From contig NZ_NXIB02000025.1 in the NCBI RefSeq assembly GCF_002412335.2, forward strand, positions 5,137 to 37,836: a stretch of 32,700 nucleotides of DNA, read 5' to 3'. Every line of letters starts with the position of its first letter. The stretch's first letter is position 1. Below the pieces are notes generated by a model. The model worked only from the letters and a program-made list of their open reading frames with translations, searched no databases and was not told the origin of the DNA. Origin of the DNA: Tychonema bourrellyi FEM_GT703. Lineage in GTDB: Bacteria; Cyanobacteriota; Cyanobacteriia; Cyanobacteriales; Microcoleaceae. Below are positions 1 through 7,938 of the stretch, piece after piece. Position numbers and translations under genes: made by a program.

Positions 1-24
1 AGGAGGAAGGAGGAAGGAGGAAGG
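1..24. repeat. Heptanucleotide short tandem repeat (AGGAGGA)n
   Basis: The window opens inside a tandem run of the 7-mer AGGAGGA, about 3.4 copies visible, and the run probably continues to the left. Heptanucleotide short tandemly repeated sequences of this kind are common in intergenic DNA of filamentous cyanobacteria. It lies downstream of the minus-strand Hpt gene. No gene is seen in 1-140. Confidence 0.75.
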
Positions 25-140
25 GAAATACCATAAAATCAATGATTTCTGCAATTGAGAACGTCCTAACTGCCGAGAAAGGTGGCATAAAAAAATGACA
101 TTCAAGCCTAACATCCTTATACCTTCTACCTTCCAGAATC

Positions 141-1130
141 CTAGGGAGAAGATTTGATAGCGTGAATCAGTAACTTAGCTATTTCCGAGAGTTGCTTTTT
201 GTTAAAAGTTTTCAGCAAAAGCTTTACTACTGCCTTCGGTTCAGACGGCAGAGCTACTGGCTGAGACGCTGCTGCTGGGGTTGTTGCTGGGGCTGTTGCT
301 GGGGCTGTTGCTGGAACACTTGTCGCCGCTTGTACTGGTCTTGCCAAAAGCAGTAAATTTTTACTAGGAGCGATCGCCTTGACTTTCCCCCCTTGCACCA
401 AATCCCCAGCATCCTTAAGTTCTTTGATAATCAGTGGAGCTAACACTTTATAAGAATTTTCAGGATTCGCGATCGCCACCCTAGCAGTTTTGACCAAACC
501 TTGCCAACTCTCGACACCAGTTCCCAACTTATAGAGGCGAACACACACATCAGACAACTGCTGGCGAGTAGCAGCCGACTCTTTCTGCTTGAACACCTGC
601 AACATTTCTTTCAGTAACACCATCACCGAAGCTGCAAAATTCGTCGTCCCCCCGACTGCTGAAGCAGCCCCAGATGAACCCGACTTAGCAGCAGCACCAG
701 CAACTTTGCCTGAAACCAAGTTATTGAGGTGAGTTTCCAGTTGAGCAAACGTCGGCATGATTTGCTCTACGAGTTTCTCCCCTTCCTCATTCCTCAAGCC
801 AAAAGGCCCCGACATCCGCTGCACCAAATCCTTAAGCGTGTCAACTCCTTTGAGAAACAAAGATTCTGCTGTTTGGTCAACCTGCTTAACAGGCCCATCC
901 TTAAGAATCTTAAAACAATCTTCCAATCTGTGAGCCGTAGTTGTAATGCTATCCAAACCAAGCATCGCCGCCCCTCCTTTGACGGAATGGGCGGCTCGAA
1001 ACATCTCTTTAATGTTTTCCGGGTCTTTCATGGTGGACTTTAAATCCACCAAACCATTTTCTAAAGTATCGAGGTGCTCCTTAGCCTCCTCCATGAATAA
1101 ACGTAAAATTCGGTCTTGCTGGTCTGACAC
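141..1130 (-). CDS. Hpt-domain phosphotransfer protein
   Basis: This 329-residue protein has an N-terminal histidine phosphotransfer (Hpt) domain (about residues 6-110) with the phosphoacceptor motif AAHSVKGGA, putative phospho-His at residue 48, the same arrangement as in CheA P1 domains. Residues about 145-265 form a second, mainly helical region, followed by an Ala/Pro/Thr linker (about 266-300, coded by a 12-nt repeat near 268-316) and a short helical tail. No kinase, HATPase or receiver domain is present, so it probably relays phosphate between a hybrid kinase and a response regulator encoded elsewhere; the partner is not visible. The start is a GTG at 1130 with a strong Shine-Dalgarno AGGAGG six bases upstream. 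Hpt assignment is firm; the pathway is unknown. Confidence 0.85.
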   Translation of the reverse strand: MSDQQDRILRLFMEEAKEHLDTLENGLVDLKSTMKDPENIKEMFRAAHSVKGGAAMLGLDSITTTAHRLEDCFKILKDGPVKQVDQTAESLFLKGVDTLKDLVQRMSGPFGLRNEEGEKLVEQIMPTFAQLETHLNNLVSGKVAGAAAKSGSSGAASAVGGTTNFAASVMVLLKEMLQVFKQKESAATRQQLSDVCVRLYKLGTGVESWQGLVKTARVAIANPENSYKVLAPLIIKELKDAGDLVQGGKVKAIAPSKNLLLLARPVQAATSVPATAPATAPATTPAAASQPVALPSEPKAVVKLLLKTFNKKQLSEIAKLLIHAIKSSP

Positions 1131-1306
1131 AACAGTCCTCCTAACAATCTCAGCACCCTCCAGAAAGCACTCCTAACCAGGGAAGCAAGGCGACTCATCC
1201 CAAAAGTCGGACTCTCCTATGCAAGATATTGTAGCCTGCCTCAGCCAGCAGACTCACAATTCGGAAGAGCGTTAGATCTGAAAGTGCGATGATTCGGAGA
1301 TTGGTT

Positions 1307-1729
1307 CTAGAGTTCTGAGGGAGTATCTGGCGCGATCTCTATGCCCATTCCTGATTGCATCATCTGCTGATCCGTATATGAAGATTTTCCTACTGTATCC
1401 AAAATGTTGAGGGCGATCGATCTATCCAAAGGCATGAGAAATCCGGCATCGCAATTCTCTATTTTTCCTTTGGGGTTGGGATGAATTGCTTTCGTTGCAG
1501 ATGTGCAGACTACTTCTCGCTCTATGAGGTCTTTCGTTTTGTTGCATAGTGTGCTGTCTTTCTTTTTTAACACCGCTATTCTGGCGATGAGTGTCAATAT
1601 CATTGCAGGATTGAGCTGAGTGGGCGATCGCGCTTCTGGAAAAAAAATAAATTTCCCGTACCCTTTGACTACTTGATTTGATAACTTTCTATAATGTGCC
1701 TCTGCGATCCATCTTAAAGCCATAGACAT
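1307..1729 (-). CDS. Hypothetical small protein overlapping the end of the ATPase gene
   Basis: An open frame of about 140 codons starts inside the last codons of the upstream ATPase gene (an overlap of about 40 nt in another frame) and runs to a TAG at 1307. The predicted protein is soluble, contains three Cys, and has a C-terminal segment with SIALNILDTVG. I recognise no family. No Shine-Dalgarno is seen before the ATGs at 1729 or 1723; an upstream TTG at 1774 would lengthen the overlap. It could be a third gene of the HEPN/ATPase operon translated by coupling, the remnant of a longer gene, or a chance open frame. Codon use looks ordinary but not decisive. Confidence 0.35.
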   Translation of the reverse strand: MSMALRWIAEAHYRKLSNQVVKGYGKFIFFPEARSPTQLNPAMILTLIARIAVLKKKDSTLCNKTKDLIEREVVCTSATKAIHPNPKGKIENCDAGFLMPLDRSIALNILDTVGKSSYTDQQMMQSGMGIEIAPDTPSEL

Positions 1730-4373
1730 ATATATCCGCAAATTTATAGCGTTGCTCTTTTTCGCGCCATTCAATAATGCCGATTTCGCCTAAAAACGAA
1801 ACAAATGCTCCAAAATTTTCTCGAATATTAAGTGCTGAATTCTGCCATATTTCTTGCAATTGTTCTTTTTCTAAAATGGCTGATTGTCCCTTCAGAGAAT
1901 CAAAAAAGGCAGCCAAACTAGGATATTCTTCTTGAATTTCTTCACAGCGTTTTTCTGATGCTTTCTTCAATCCGCTTTCTAAAGATTGACTTCGCAATAA
2001 ACGGTCATTTGGTGGTTGAATTGATAGTTTCCCTTCATAGCTTAATTCTTGCTCTTTTGCTCCTTCTAGTAATATGCTTAAACTTCGAGGAAAAGTAGTA
2101 CCACTTGAGTCTGTTAATCTTTCATAGACCCATCTGGACACATATTTAGCTTTTCCCCCTCTCCTGCGACGACTTCCCCAAAGTATTTCTAAGGCTTTAT
2201 CAATCGCATTTTCACTAGCTTGATCGATACTTTCAATAGGAGAAAATTTATCAACCAAATTTTTGAAATCTTTAGATTGTATTGCTTGACGAAGTGCTAA
2301 TCGTAGAAAGTCAATCCTAGTCCACTGTAAAATAATATCCCGTCCAGTAAAATGACTTTTGTTATCAAAAATCAAACGATTCCAGATATCTTCTCTCAAG
2401 AAAATTTTAAATCTAATTTCTGTTAATCTTTCGGCATCACAAGACTGAACCAATTGAAATAATCCAGTTAGTGCTTGGTGTCTTACTTCTCCTGCTTCAG
2501 GAAAATCTTCATCTAAATCATCGTAAAGAAACCACAGTTTTTGATGATTATCTCTGGCTTGTTCATTAAGAAGAATGTTTACGGCATCTTTGACTATGAG
2601 GCGTAGTTGAGAGTTAGTAGATAGTTCTAACAAAGCTTGAGTATTTTCAGACTGCCATCTTTCTTTAGGTAAATTTTTAATAGTTTTTATTAATTCTCTA
2701 TATTTTGCAAGTCTAGGAAATTTTAAGACATTTTCCTGATAACATCTAAGTAGTAAATAAGCTCTCCATAAATCTTCCCAAGGGCAACCATGTTGCTGCA
2801 AAGTTTGATGGATGATTTGAAACTCGGTACGGGATGGCCGACTTTCCTGAAATCTACCATGTGCTGAGAAAAATTTAGTATTATCCAAGCGTCCATTTGC
2901 TATTTTTTCGGCAATACTTTTATGTTTGAGAAAAAGCCAATACAGCGCAGTTTTACCAGTTCCCTTTCGTCCTCTAATTAGGCAGGTTGTATCATCTAAA
3001 AATTTTTCAAAATCAGTAGTTTTCTGAAAAAGTAAGCTCAAATCTTGTTTGCGATCGGCAGCATTTACTTCGGGAAATTTTAGACTTTCAATAATCTTCC
3101 ATCGCTGCTCTATATTTAAAACATTGCTCCGTTTTAATTCATCAGTTTTTTCATCAATTAAGTTAGCAATTTTTGTGTAGTAATCTTGCATTCCTGGTAC
3201 AGGATAGCTGTCAGCCAAAGCAATTGGCACAAGGTAAGGAATTACTAAAATATCTTCTATTAGAGTTTGATCGTTGTCTGAATCCGACTCATCTTCATCT
3301 GTTTCTGCTTCATAATTTTCATTGGTTGCTGTCTTTATTTTTTTATGCAATGAATCCCAAATATTTTTTACTTTCGACAAACCAGTTTTAGTAATATCAG
3401 GAACAGGAGAAAAAACAAAATCAATTGATATATTTTTTAGACTCTGAAGCGATTGCAAGAGCAATTCTATTCCCTGTTTGTTTTGTTCGTTAGGAAAAAG
3501 AAAAATTATTGCTCCATCAGCAGCTTGAATTAATGATAAAGCTCCCCACTGGTTAATTCCAGTTCTGGAATCAATCAACAGAATGTCAGGCTTTAATTGT
3601 TCTTGAATTTCTCCTTTAAAAATCGACCAAAGACTTTTGTCTCCGTCAATAATAGTAGTCGCGTGGAGATCATCAACTTTAGAAATGTAATCAAGATTTA
3701 GACAACCAGCGGGAACAACAAATAATCTCCCTGTGGCATTTGGGACTCTCACTTCACCAAATATTTCGGCAATTGAAATCCTGGGTTTAATTCCTTCTGG
3801 CAAGTAGGAACGCTCATAAAAATAGTCAACAATTCCATACTTTGGTTGTGGATTCAGGTTGAATGCTGTACTCAATCCAGGTGCTTCTAAATCTAAATCA
3901 ACAGCTACAACTTTAAGACCGCGCGTTGCTAAAATTGAGGCAACATGAGTTAATGCGGTAGTTCGACCTACTCCTCCTTTAAATGAATAAAATGTTACTG
4001 TTCTGGGTACACGGAGTTCGGGTTGGGGTAGTTGGGTTTGATTTTGCGGATTGGCTGCTTGGATAGCTAAATCTTGCCAAGTGTTTACTGAGGCTGCATT
4101 CAAAACCTGTGGCGGTGAAATATTCAGTGATTCAGCTTCTTGAAGTGTATATAAGGAGAGAAATCCAGGAGATAAATGAGGCACACGAGATTGGAGTAAG
4201 GTTGAGATTTCCTGCTTGCGCTGAGGCATAGATAAACTGACAAAGCGATCGCTTATAATTGTCAAATTCAACAATCCTGATGTAGAAATATTCAGATCAA
4301 CCCACTCTGTCGAATTCCGTACATATTCAGATGTCAAGTGCTGCTTTAGCGAACTTTGCCAATTTTCCTGCAT
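1689..4373 (-). CDS. KGGVGR-type ParA/MinD-like ATPase fused to a second P-loop ATPase
   Basis: This 894-residue protein carries two separate NTPase modules. Residues about 124-410 are a deviant-Walker ParA/MinD/ArsA-like ATPase: Walker A KGGVGRTT at 132-139 (Arg replaces the usual Lys), switch VDLDLEAPG at 158-166 and Walker B-like LLIDSRTG at 265-272. An acidic linker (about 355-370) precedes residues about 420-790, an AAA/STAND-like P-loop domain with Walker A GRKGTGKT (468-475) and Walker B LYDDLDED (616-623), resembling the Sll1717-type cyanobacterial P-loop family. The C-terminal about 100 residues are helical and could be a winged-helix or effector region. Residues 1-100 may form a small alpha/beta domain. 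The ATG at 4373 follows an AAGGGG site, 10 nt after the HEPN-like gene, so both are probably one transcript. Function unproven; a defence or signalling NTPase is the leading inference. Confidence 0.8.
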   Translation of the reverse strand: MQENWQSSLKQHLTSEYVRNSTEWVDLNISTSGLLNLTIISDRFVSLSMPQRKQEISTLLQSRVPHLSPGFLSLYTLQEAESLNISPPQVLNAASVNTWQDLAIQAANPQNQTQLPQPELRVPRTVTFYSFKGGVGRTTALTHVASILATRGLKVVAVDLDLEAPGLSTAFNLNPQPKYGIVDYFYERSYLPEGIKPRISIAEIFGEVRVPNATGRLFVVPAGCLNLDYISKVDDLHATTIIDGDKSLWSIFKGEIQEQLKPDILLIDSRTGINQWGALSLIQAADGAIIFLFPNEQNKQGIELLLQSLQSLKNISIDFVFSPVPDITKTGLSKVKNIWDSLHKKIKTATNENYEAETDEDESDSDNDQTLIEDILVIPYLVPIALADSYPVPGMQDYYTKIANLIDEKTDELKRSNVLNIEQRWKIIESLKFPEVNAADRKQDLSLLFQKTTDFEKFLDDTTCLIRGRKGTGKTALYWLFLKHKSIAEKIANGRLDNTKFFSAHGRFQESRPSRTEFQIIHQTLQQHGCPWEDLWRAYLLLRCYQENVLKFPRLAKYRELIKTIKNLPKERWQSENTQALLELSTNSQLRLIVKDAVNILLNEQARDNHQKLWFLYDDLDEDFPEAGEVRHQALTGLFQLVQSCDAERLTEIRFKIFLREDIWNRLIFDNKSHFTGRDIILQWTRIDFLRLALRQAIQSKDFKNLVDKFSPIESIDQASENAIDKALEILWGSRRRRGGKAKYVSRWVYERLTDSSGTTFPRSLSILLEGAKEQELSYEGKLSIQPPNDRLLRSQSLESGLKKASEKRCEEIQEEYPSLAAFFDSLKGQSAILEKEQLQEIWQNSALNIRENFGAFVSFLGEIGIIEWREKEQRYKFADIYVYGFKMDRRGTL

Positions 4374-4383
4374 TTTAAACCCC

Positions 4384-4818
4384 TTAAAGCTGAGTAGCTT
4401 GTTTCTGTAACCATCTTTTGAGACTCTGATATGCGTTTAACCAGCGTTTGTAACTTTCATCATCAGGCTCAATGCCAGAATAGCGCATATTTATGAAATG
4501 TTGGCTGGTGGGATTTTCCACTTCATCCAGCCATTTTCGCACTTCAGGAAAATTATCAATTTTAGATCTAAGTCTATTGTTTCGTTTTAATGCCTCTATG
4601 TAGCTATGTCCAGGATTAGTAATAGTATGTCCAGGATTGTTTGAGTCTGTCTTCCATTCCTGAGTTGCACCCTTTCCTAAAGACGCAAAAATCATTGCTT
4701 TTAGTAGACACTCGATGGTTACACCACCGAAGTGCATAGCCGCTACTTTCCTTTTAGATTGGTTTAGTGCTTCAGTATCAAAGTGGCGTTCTATAAAAGC
4801 GGCTTGGTAATCTTCCAT
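4384..4818 (-). CDS. HEPN-like domain protein, partner of the downstream ATPase
   Basis: This small helical protein (144 residues from the ATG at 4818; a TTG at 4827 would add three) matches the HEPN pattern: an N-terminal helix with AAMHFGGVTIECLLKAMIF, which aligns with the usual AxxLAGYxxEcaLKAli helix, and a C-terminal NMRYSG...AYQSLKRWL segment corresponding to the RY...a...leWl end of HEPN proteins. RKVAAMH fits a loose R-x5-H spacing, but it sits in the N-terminal helix, so RNase activity cannot be assumed. HEPN proteins often act as RNases or nucleotide-binding partners in toxin-antitoxin and phage-defence loci. The gene ends 10 nt before the large ATPase gene. Residues near NNPGHTITNPGH are encoded by a short direct repeat also found upstream of the gene. 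Confidence 0.65.
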   Translation of the reverse strand: MEDYQAAFIERHFDTEALNQSKRKVAAMHFGGVTIECLLKAMIFASLGKGATQEWKTDSNNPGHTITNPGHSYIEALKRNNRLRSKIDNFPEVRKWLDEVENPTSQHFINMRYSGIEPDDESYKRWLNAYQSLKRWLQKQATQL

Positions 4819-4953
4819 ACTTAACAAACTTAGAGTTTAAGCTGATATTCCTGAACACAAAAAACCAGTTTCTTAAATTAATTGTGTCATTTTAGGTGAA
4901 TGACGATCGCGAAAAACCAGTTTTTTTAGGTTAATAGTATGTCCAGGACTAGC
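4605..4953. repeat. Short direct repeat inside and upstream of the HEPN-like gene
   Basis: The core TATGTCCAGGAYTAG occurs at about 4605 and 4626 (partial) inside the HEPN-like gene, where it encodes the repeated NPGH, and again at about 4937 in the 5' intergenic region. The copies within the gene are spaced 21 nt apart and share the flank TAATAG with the upstream copy. Confidence 0.5.
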
Positions 4954-4982
4954 ACCGTTAAGTATATGATCAAGTCAGCACT

Positions 4983-6173
4983 CTATCTGAGATGTTCATG
5001 CTGTTTCCAATATTGGCAAGCACCATAGGCCAAGGTAACAACGCCAGTAATGATAGCGGCTTCATCCACCTCAAACTGCGGGTGATGGAGGGGATAATTC
5101 GGTTTGTCAGCGAGTCCAACTCCCAAGCGAAACATGGTTCCCGGTGCGTGTTCTAGATACATCGAAAAATCTTCGGCGCCGAGGGATGGTTCTGGTAAAA
5201 TCTGGACGCGCGATCGACCTAAAGCTTCCAAAGCCGCCGCTTCGAGTAATTGGGTAAGTTTTGGATCGTTTTGCACTCCCGGTACTCCCCGTTTGTAGTT
5301 GAGTTCATACTTCGCGCCGTAAGTCTGACAGACACTAGCGACAATTTGTTCGATCCAAGCGGGGAGTTTTTCGTGGGTTTCGGGATGAAGCGATCGCACC
5401 GTGCCCAATAATTTTACGCGATCGGCAATCACATTTGGTGCTCGTCCGCCGCTAATTTGCCCGATCGTCAAAACCACAGGCCTCAAAGGATTTTGCGTTC
5501 TACTAATCGCCTGCTGCAAAGTAGTAATAATCTGAGAAGCAATCCAAATTGCATCGATCGCCTCGTGGGGACGCGCACCGTGGCCAGATTCGCCCATCAC
5601 AATCAATTCTAGGTCATCTGCCGCAGCAGTCAGTGCCCCGTGGCGGATGCCCACTGAACCGCCGGGAATCGTCGGAAAAACGTGCACTCCGAGGATGCCA
5701 TCCACATCTTGCATCGCGCCATCAGCAATCATCCAGCGCGCGCCTTGGGCTATCTCCTCTGCTGGCTGAAACAAGAAGCGGACGTGACCAGGTAATTTTT
5801 CTTCCAACTGAGACAATACCATCGCCGTACCCAAACCAACCGTGGTGTGGATGTCGTGGCCGCAGGCGTGCATGACTCCTTGGTTTTTTGAGGCAAATTC
5901 TAAGTTTGTGCGTTCTTGAATCGGTAAAGCGTCCATATCAGTGCGAATTGCTAGCCACCGGGACTCGCTGCTATTACCTTTGAGTTCGCCGATGACACCG
6001 GTTTTGCCGATTCCTTCGATCGCATGAACTCCACTAGATGCCAAAACTCCGGCTACATAGGCGGCGGTTTGATGTTCTTGGCCGCTGAGTTCGGGGTGCG
6101 AGTGGATGTGGCGACGAATTTCGATGAGGCGGGGGGCGAGGGTAGTGGCTAGTTCTTGGATGCGGGCAAGCAT
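4983..6173 (-). CDS. M20 family amidohydrolase (N-acyl-amino-acid / IAA-amino-acid hydrolase type)
   Basis: This 396-residue protein is a full-length M20D metallopeptidase. Members remove acyl or auxin groups from amino-acid conjugates using two metal ions. Visible signature elements are HSHPELSGQE near residue 24, RTDMDALP (77-84), MHACGHDIH (101-109, with metal ligands Cys104 and His106), PAEE (137-140), GVHVFP (162-167) and, near the C-terminus, GAEDFSMYL followed by LHHPQFEVDE. The lid/dimerisation insert lies in the middle. It is predicted cytoplasmic with no signal peptide. The start ATG at 6173 has only a weak ribosome site. It appears monocistronic, separated from the upstream tpiA gene by 384 nt of repeat-rich DNA. 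The exact substrate cannot be told from sequence. Confidence 0.92.
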   Translation of the reverse strand: MLARIQELATTLAPRLIEIRRHIHSHPELSGQEHQTAAYVAGVLASSGVHAIEGIGKTGVIGELKGNSSESRWLAIRTDMDALPIQERTNLEFASKNQGVMHACGHDIHTTVGLGTAMVLSQLEEKLPGHVRFLFQPAEEIAQGARWMIADGAMQDVDGILGVHVFPTIPGGSVGIRHGALTAAADDLELIVMGESGHGARPHEAIDAIWIASQIITTLQQAISRTQNPLRPVVLTIGQISGGRAPNVIADRVKLLGTVRSLHPETHEKLPAWIEQIVASVCQTYGAKYELNYKRGVPGVQNDPKLTQLLEAAALEALGRSRVQILPEPSLGAEDFSMYLEHAPGTMFRLGVGLADKPNYPLHHPQFEVDEAAIITGVVTLAYGACQYWKQHEHLR

Positions 6174-6277
6174 GAATTTTGTTGGGGAGAGCTTTGATTA
6201 ACTAGGTTAACGCAGATGCTTGGCAGCAATATCATTTGTGTAACCCAAATGGCTGCGGGTTCTTCTGGATGTTCTAG

Positions 6278-6380
6278 TATAGCAATCCTAAATGAGTCGT
6301 AAAGTTTTTTACCCCACCCCAACCCTCCCCTTATTAAGGTCCGGGAGTAAGAAGTTCACAAATGATTTAGGATTGCTATA
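6278..6380 (-). mobile_element. 103-bp MITE-like element, copy 1
   Basis: The ends are perfect 16-bp terminal inverted repeats TATAGCAATCCTAAAT, and the flanks begin and end with TA. Its reverse complement matches the copy at 20572-20674 over the full 103 bp with only about three mismatches, all in the central stem, where this copy has lost the symmetrical CTCCCCTTA/TAAGGGGAG hairpin. It is non-coding, so it would be mobilised in trans, plausibly by an IS630-type transposase given the TA ends (inference). Confidence 0.8.
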
Positions 6381-6456
6381 TATCTTCATGTATTTCAGGA
6401 TGGCTCGAAACCTTGTGAGCCTATGCGGGAGTTAATGGTCCGATCGAGCATGAAGA

Positions 6457-6511
6457 GGGCGGGTTTATGAGATTATTAGTTTTAGTCAATTATTGTTTGT
6501 AAAACCCGCCC
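6457..6511. repeat. Inverted repeat with GGGCGGGTTT arms
   Basis: Perfect 10-bp arms GGGCGGGTTT (6457-6466) and AAACCCGCCC (6502-6511) enclose an AT-rich spacer. It lies 47 nt past the tpiA stop codon and could act as a processing or termination hairpin for tpiA. It resembles widespread cyanobacterial intergenic palindromes. Confidence 0.55.
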
Positions 6512-6557
6512 CTACAGAAATTCATCTGATACAATTCCGAATTAAACAGAAATGATC

Positions 6558-7283
6558 TTAGTTATAGTTGACAATGCGATCGAAACTGGCAACTTCCAAA
6601 CTAGCACCACCAACCAAAACCCCGTCAATCTCCGGCTGAGCCATGACTTCATCGATATTTTCCGGTTTAACGGAGCCGCCGTATTGAATTGGCACGTCAG
6701 GATTGCTCAATTTACTGCGAATCAAACCAATCACTCGGTTAGCTTCCTTGGTTTCGCAAGTATCGCCAGTGCCGATCGCCCAAATCGGTTCGTAAGCAAT
6801 CACCAACTTTGTCTGATCGACATCCACCAAATCCTGTGCCAACTGAGAGAAAATATGAGTTTCAGTTTCCCCTGCATCTCGCTGGGCCTTTGTTTCCCCG
6901 ACGCACAAAATCGGAATTAAACCGTACTTCTGAGCAGCTTTGAGGCGCAAATTTACCGTTTCGTCAGTTTCCCCAAAATATTGACGACGTTCGCTGTGCC
7001 CGACAATGACGTAGCGAACCCCAAGTTCTGTGAGCATCGGCCCTGAAATTTCGCCGGTATAAGCTCCCGACTCTTGCCAGTGAACATTTTGAGCACCGAG
7101 TCGCACCAGGCTCCCGTGCAGATTTTTCGAGACGATCTCCAAGGAAGTGAAGGGAACGCAAAGCACGATTTCTCGTTCCTCTGGGGTTTCCGTCAGACAG
7201 GACATGAATCCTTGAAGAAATTCTAGGGATTCAGCCCTAGTTTTGTACATTTTCCAGTTGCCAGCAATAACTATTTTCCGCAC
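6558..7283 (-). CDS. tpiA: Triosephosphate isomerase
   Basis: This 241-residue TIM-barrel enzyme interconverts dihydroxyacetone phosphate and glyceraldehyde 3-phosphate in glycolysis and the Calvin cycle. All catalytic positions are visible: AGNWKMYK with Lys11, IVGHSERR with His96 and [11 protein letters not shown] with Glu165 closing under the phosphate loop, then YGGSVKPEN and [10 protein letters not shown] for phosphate binding. Length is normal for bacterial TpiA. The start is a GTG at 7283 with no strong ribosome site. The PCP_red mini-gene ends 74 nt upstream on the same strand, so co-transcription is possible. A hairpin after the stop (6457-6511) may end the message. Confidence 0.97.
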   Translation of the reverse strand: MRKIVIAGNWKMYKTRAESLEFLQGFMSCLTETPEEREIVLCVPFTSLEIVSKNLHGSLVRLGAQNVHWQESGAYTGEISGPMLTELGVRYVIVGHSERRQYFGETDETVNLRLKAAQKYGLIPILCVGETKAQRDAGETETHIFSQLAQDLVDVDQTKLVIAYEPIWAIGTGDTCETKEANRVIGLIRSKLSNPDVPIQYGGSVKPENIDEVMAQPEIDGVLVGGASLEVASFDRIVNYN

Positions 7284-7357
7284 GGGTGACTCAGTAGCTC
7301 TGTGAATATTAGGAAAGGCAACTTATAGTTTAGGGCTTTATGGTACATTGCGATCGC

Positions 7358-7543
7358 TTACTGGCCAAACTCGATGCGGGCTTGCTCAACCAAGTCCACT
7401 GTAACGACTTCGGTGTCAGCTTCGCGGGCTAAGTGTTCGATGCGGACGCGAGCTTGTCCCCGGACAAAGTAGGGAATATTTTTCAACTTAGCCTTGGCTT
7501 CAGGTGTCCACTTTAAATCATCGGAAAATTCGGAATCTGGCAT
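7358..7543 (-). CDS. PCP_red domain mini-protein (ChlB C-terminal-like)
   Basis: The 61-residue protein consists almost entirely of the PCP_red domain known from the C-terminus of light-independent protochlorophyllide reductase subunit ChlB/BchB: W-x2[39 protein letters not shown]2-AR. In ChlB this small helical domain contributes to the substrate pocket; free-standing copies occur in cyanobacteria and their role is not established. It contains no Cys, so it carries no FeS ligand. It lies 74 nt upstream of tpiA, same strand. Start ATG at 7543; no obvious Shine-Dalgarno. Confidence 0.8.
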   Translation of the reverse strand: MPDSEFSDDLKWTPEAKAKLKNIPYFVRGQARVRIEHLAREADTEVVTVDLVEQARIEFGQ

Positions 7544-7633
7544 GGCGTTTTGGGCGATCGACTACAATCCTTGATTTATGTGGCTTTGATGGTAAGCCTG
7601 GATGTATTAAATTTACCATAAGATATAGAGGAC

Positions 7634-7646
7634 ACGGCAGTGCCGT
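7634..7646. repeat. Small palindrome ACGGCAGTGCCGT
   Basis: Perfect 13-base palindrome (odd centre) between the DUF433 and PCP_red genes, flanked by GACAC and TTCCCTA. A related copy with TTTCC flank lies at 29262-29274. It is a common cyanobacterial intergenic repeat type. Confidence 0.6.
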
Positions 7647-7650
7647 TTCC

Positions 7651-7881
7651 CTACAAGATTATTTTGGGGTAGGGACTAAGGCCAAGCCGTCTCCTCATTT
7701 CAACTGCTAAAATATCGTCTCGTTCTAAATCATCGTAGTCAGATAAAATTTCCTCGGTACTCATCCCAGAACTCAGCAATTCTAGGATAAATTCGACTGG
7801 ATATCGCAGCCCCCGAATGCAGGGTTTGCTGTGACATATATTCGGATCGATCGTAATTCGCAGCAATTGGGCATTTTCCAT
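7651..7881 (-). CDS. DUF433 family antitoxin-like protein, orphan
   Basis: From the ATG at 7881 the product is 76 residues and fits the DUF433 pattern: RITIDPNICHSKPCIRGLRYPVEFILELLSSGMSTEEILSDYDDLERDDILAV. DUF433 proteins have a helix-turn-helix-like fold and usually act as antitoxins (VapB45-like) next to a DUF5615 PIN-like toxin gene. No such toxin follows; the next minus-strand gene is the PCP_red protein. The frame stays open upstream to 7995, but that part reads through the palindromic element at 7939-8000 and is not protein-like, so the shorter start is chosen. Confidence 0.8.
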   Translation of the reverse strand: MENAQLLRITIDPNICHSKPCIRGLRYPVEFILELLSSGMSTEEILSDYDDLERDDILAVEMRRRLGLSPYPKIIL

Positions 7882-7938
7882 AGCTGTTGTCCCTAAAGTC
7901 AGAATCATCTTAGCAAAAAAGCGATCGATTAGGTAGTG

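Larger units (their letters stand above)
6174..6557. other. Gene-free interval holding two repeat elements
   Basis: This 384-nt gap between tpiA and the amidohydrolase gene holds a 103-bp MITE-like element (6278-6380) and an inverted repeat with GGGCGGGTTT arms (6457-6511). Nothing else recognisable is seen. Confidence 0.7.

Noticed and set aside
1..24. Runs of AGGAGG as ribosome binding sites
   Set aside because: They are units of a heptanucleotide tandem repeat and are not followed by a start codon at a suitable distance.
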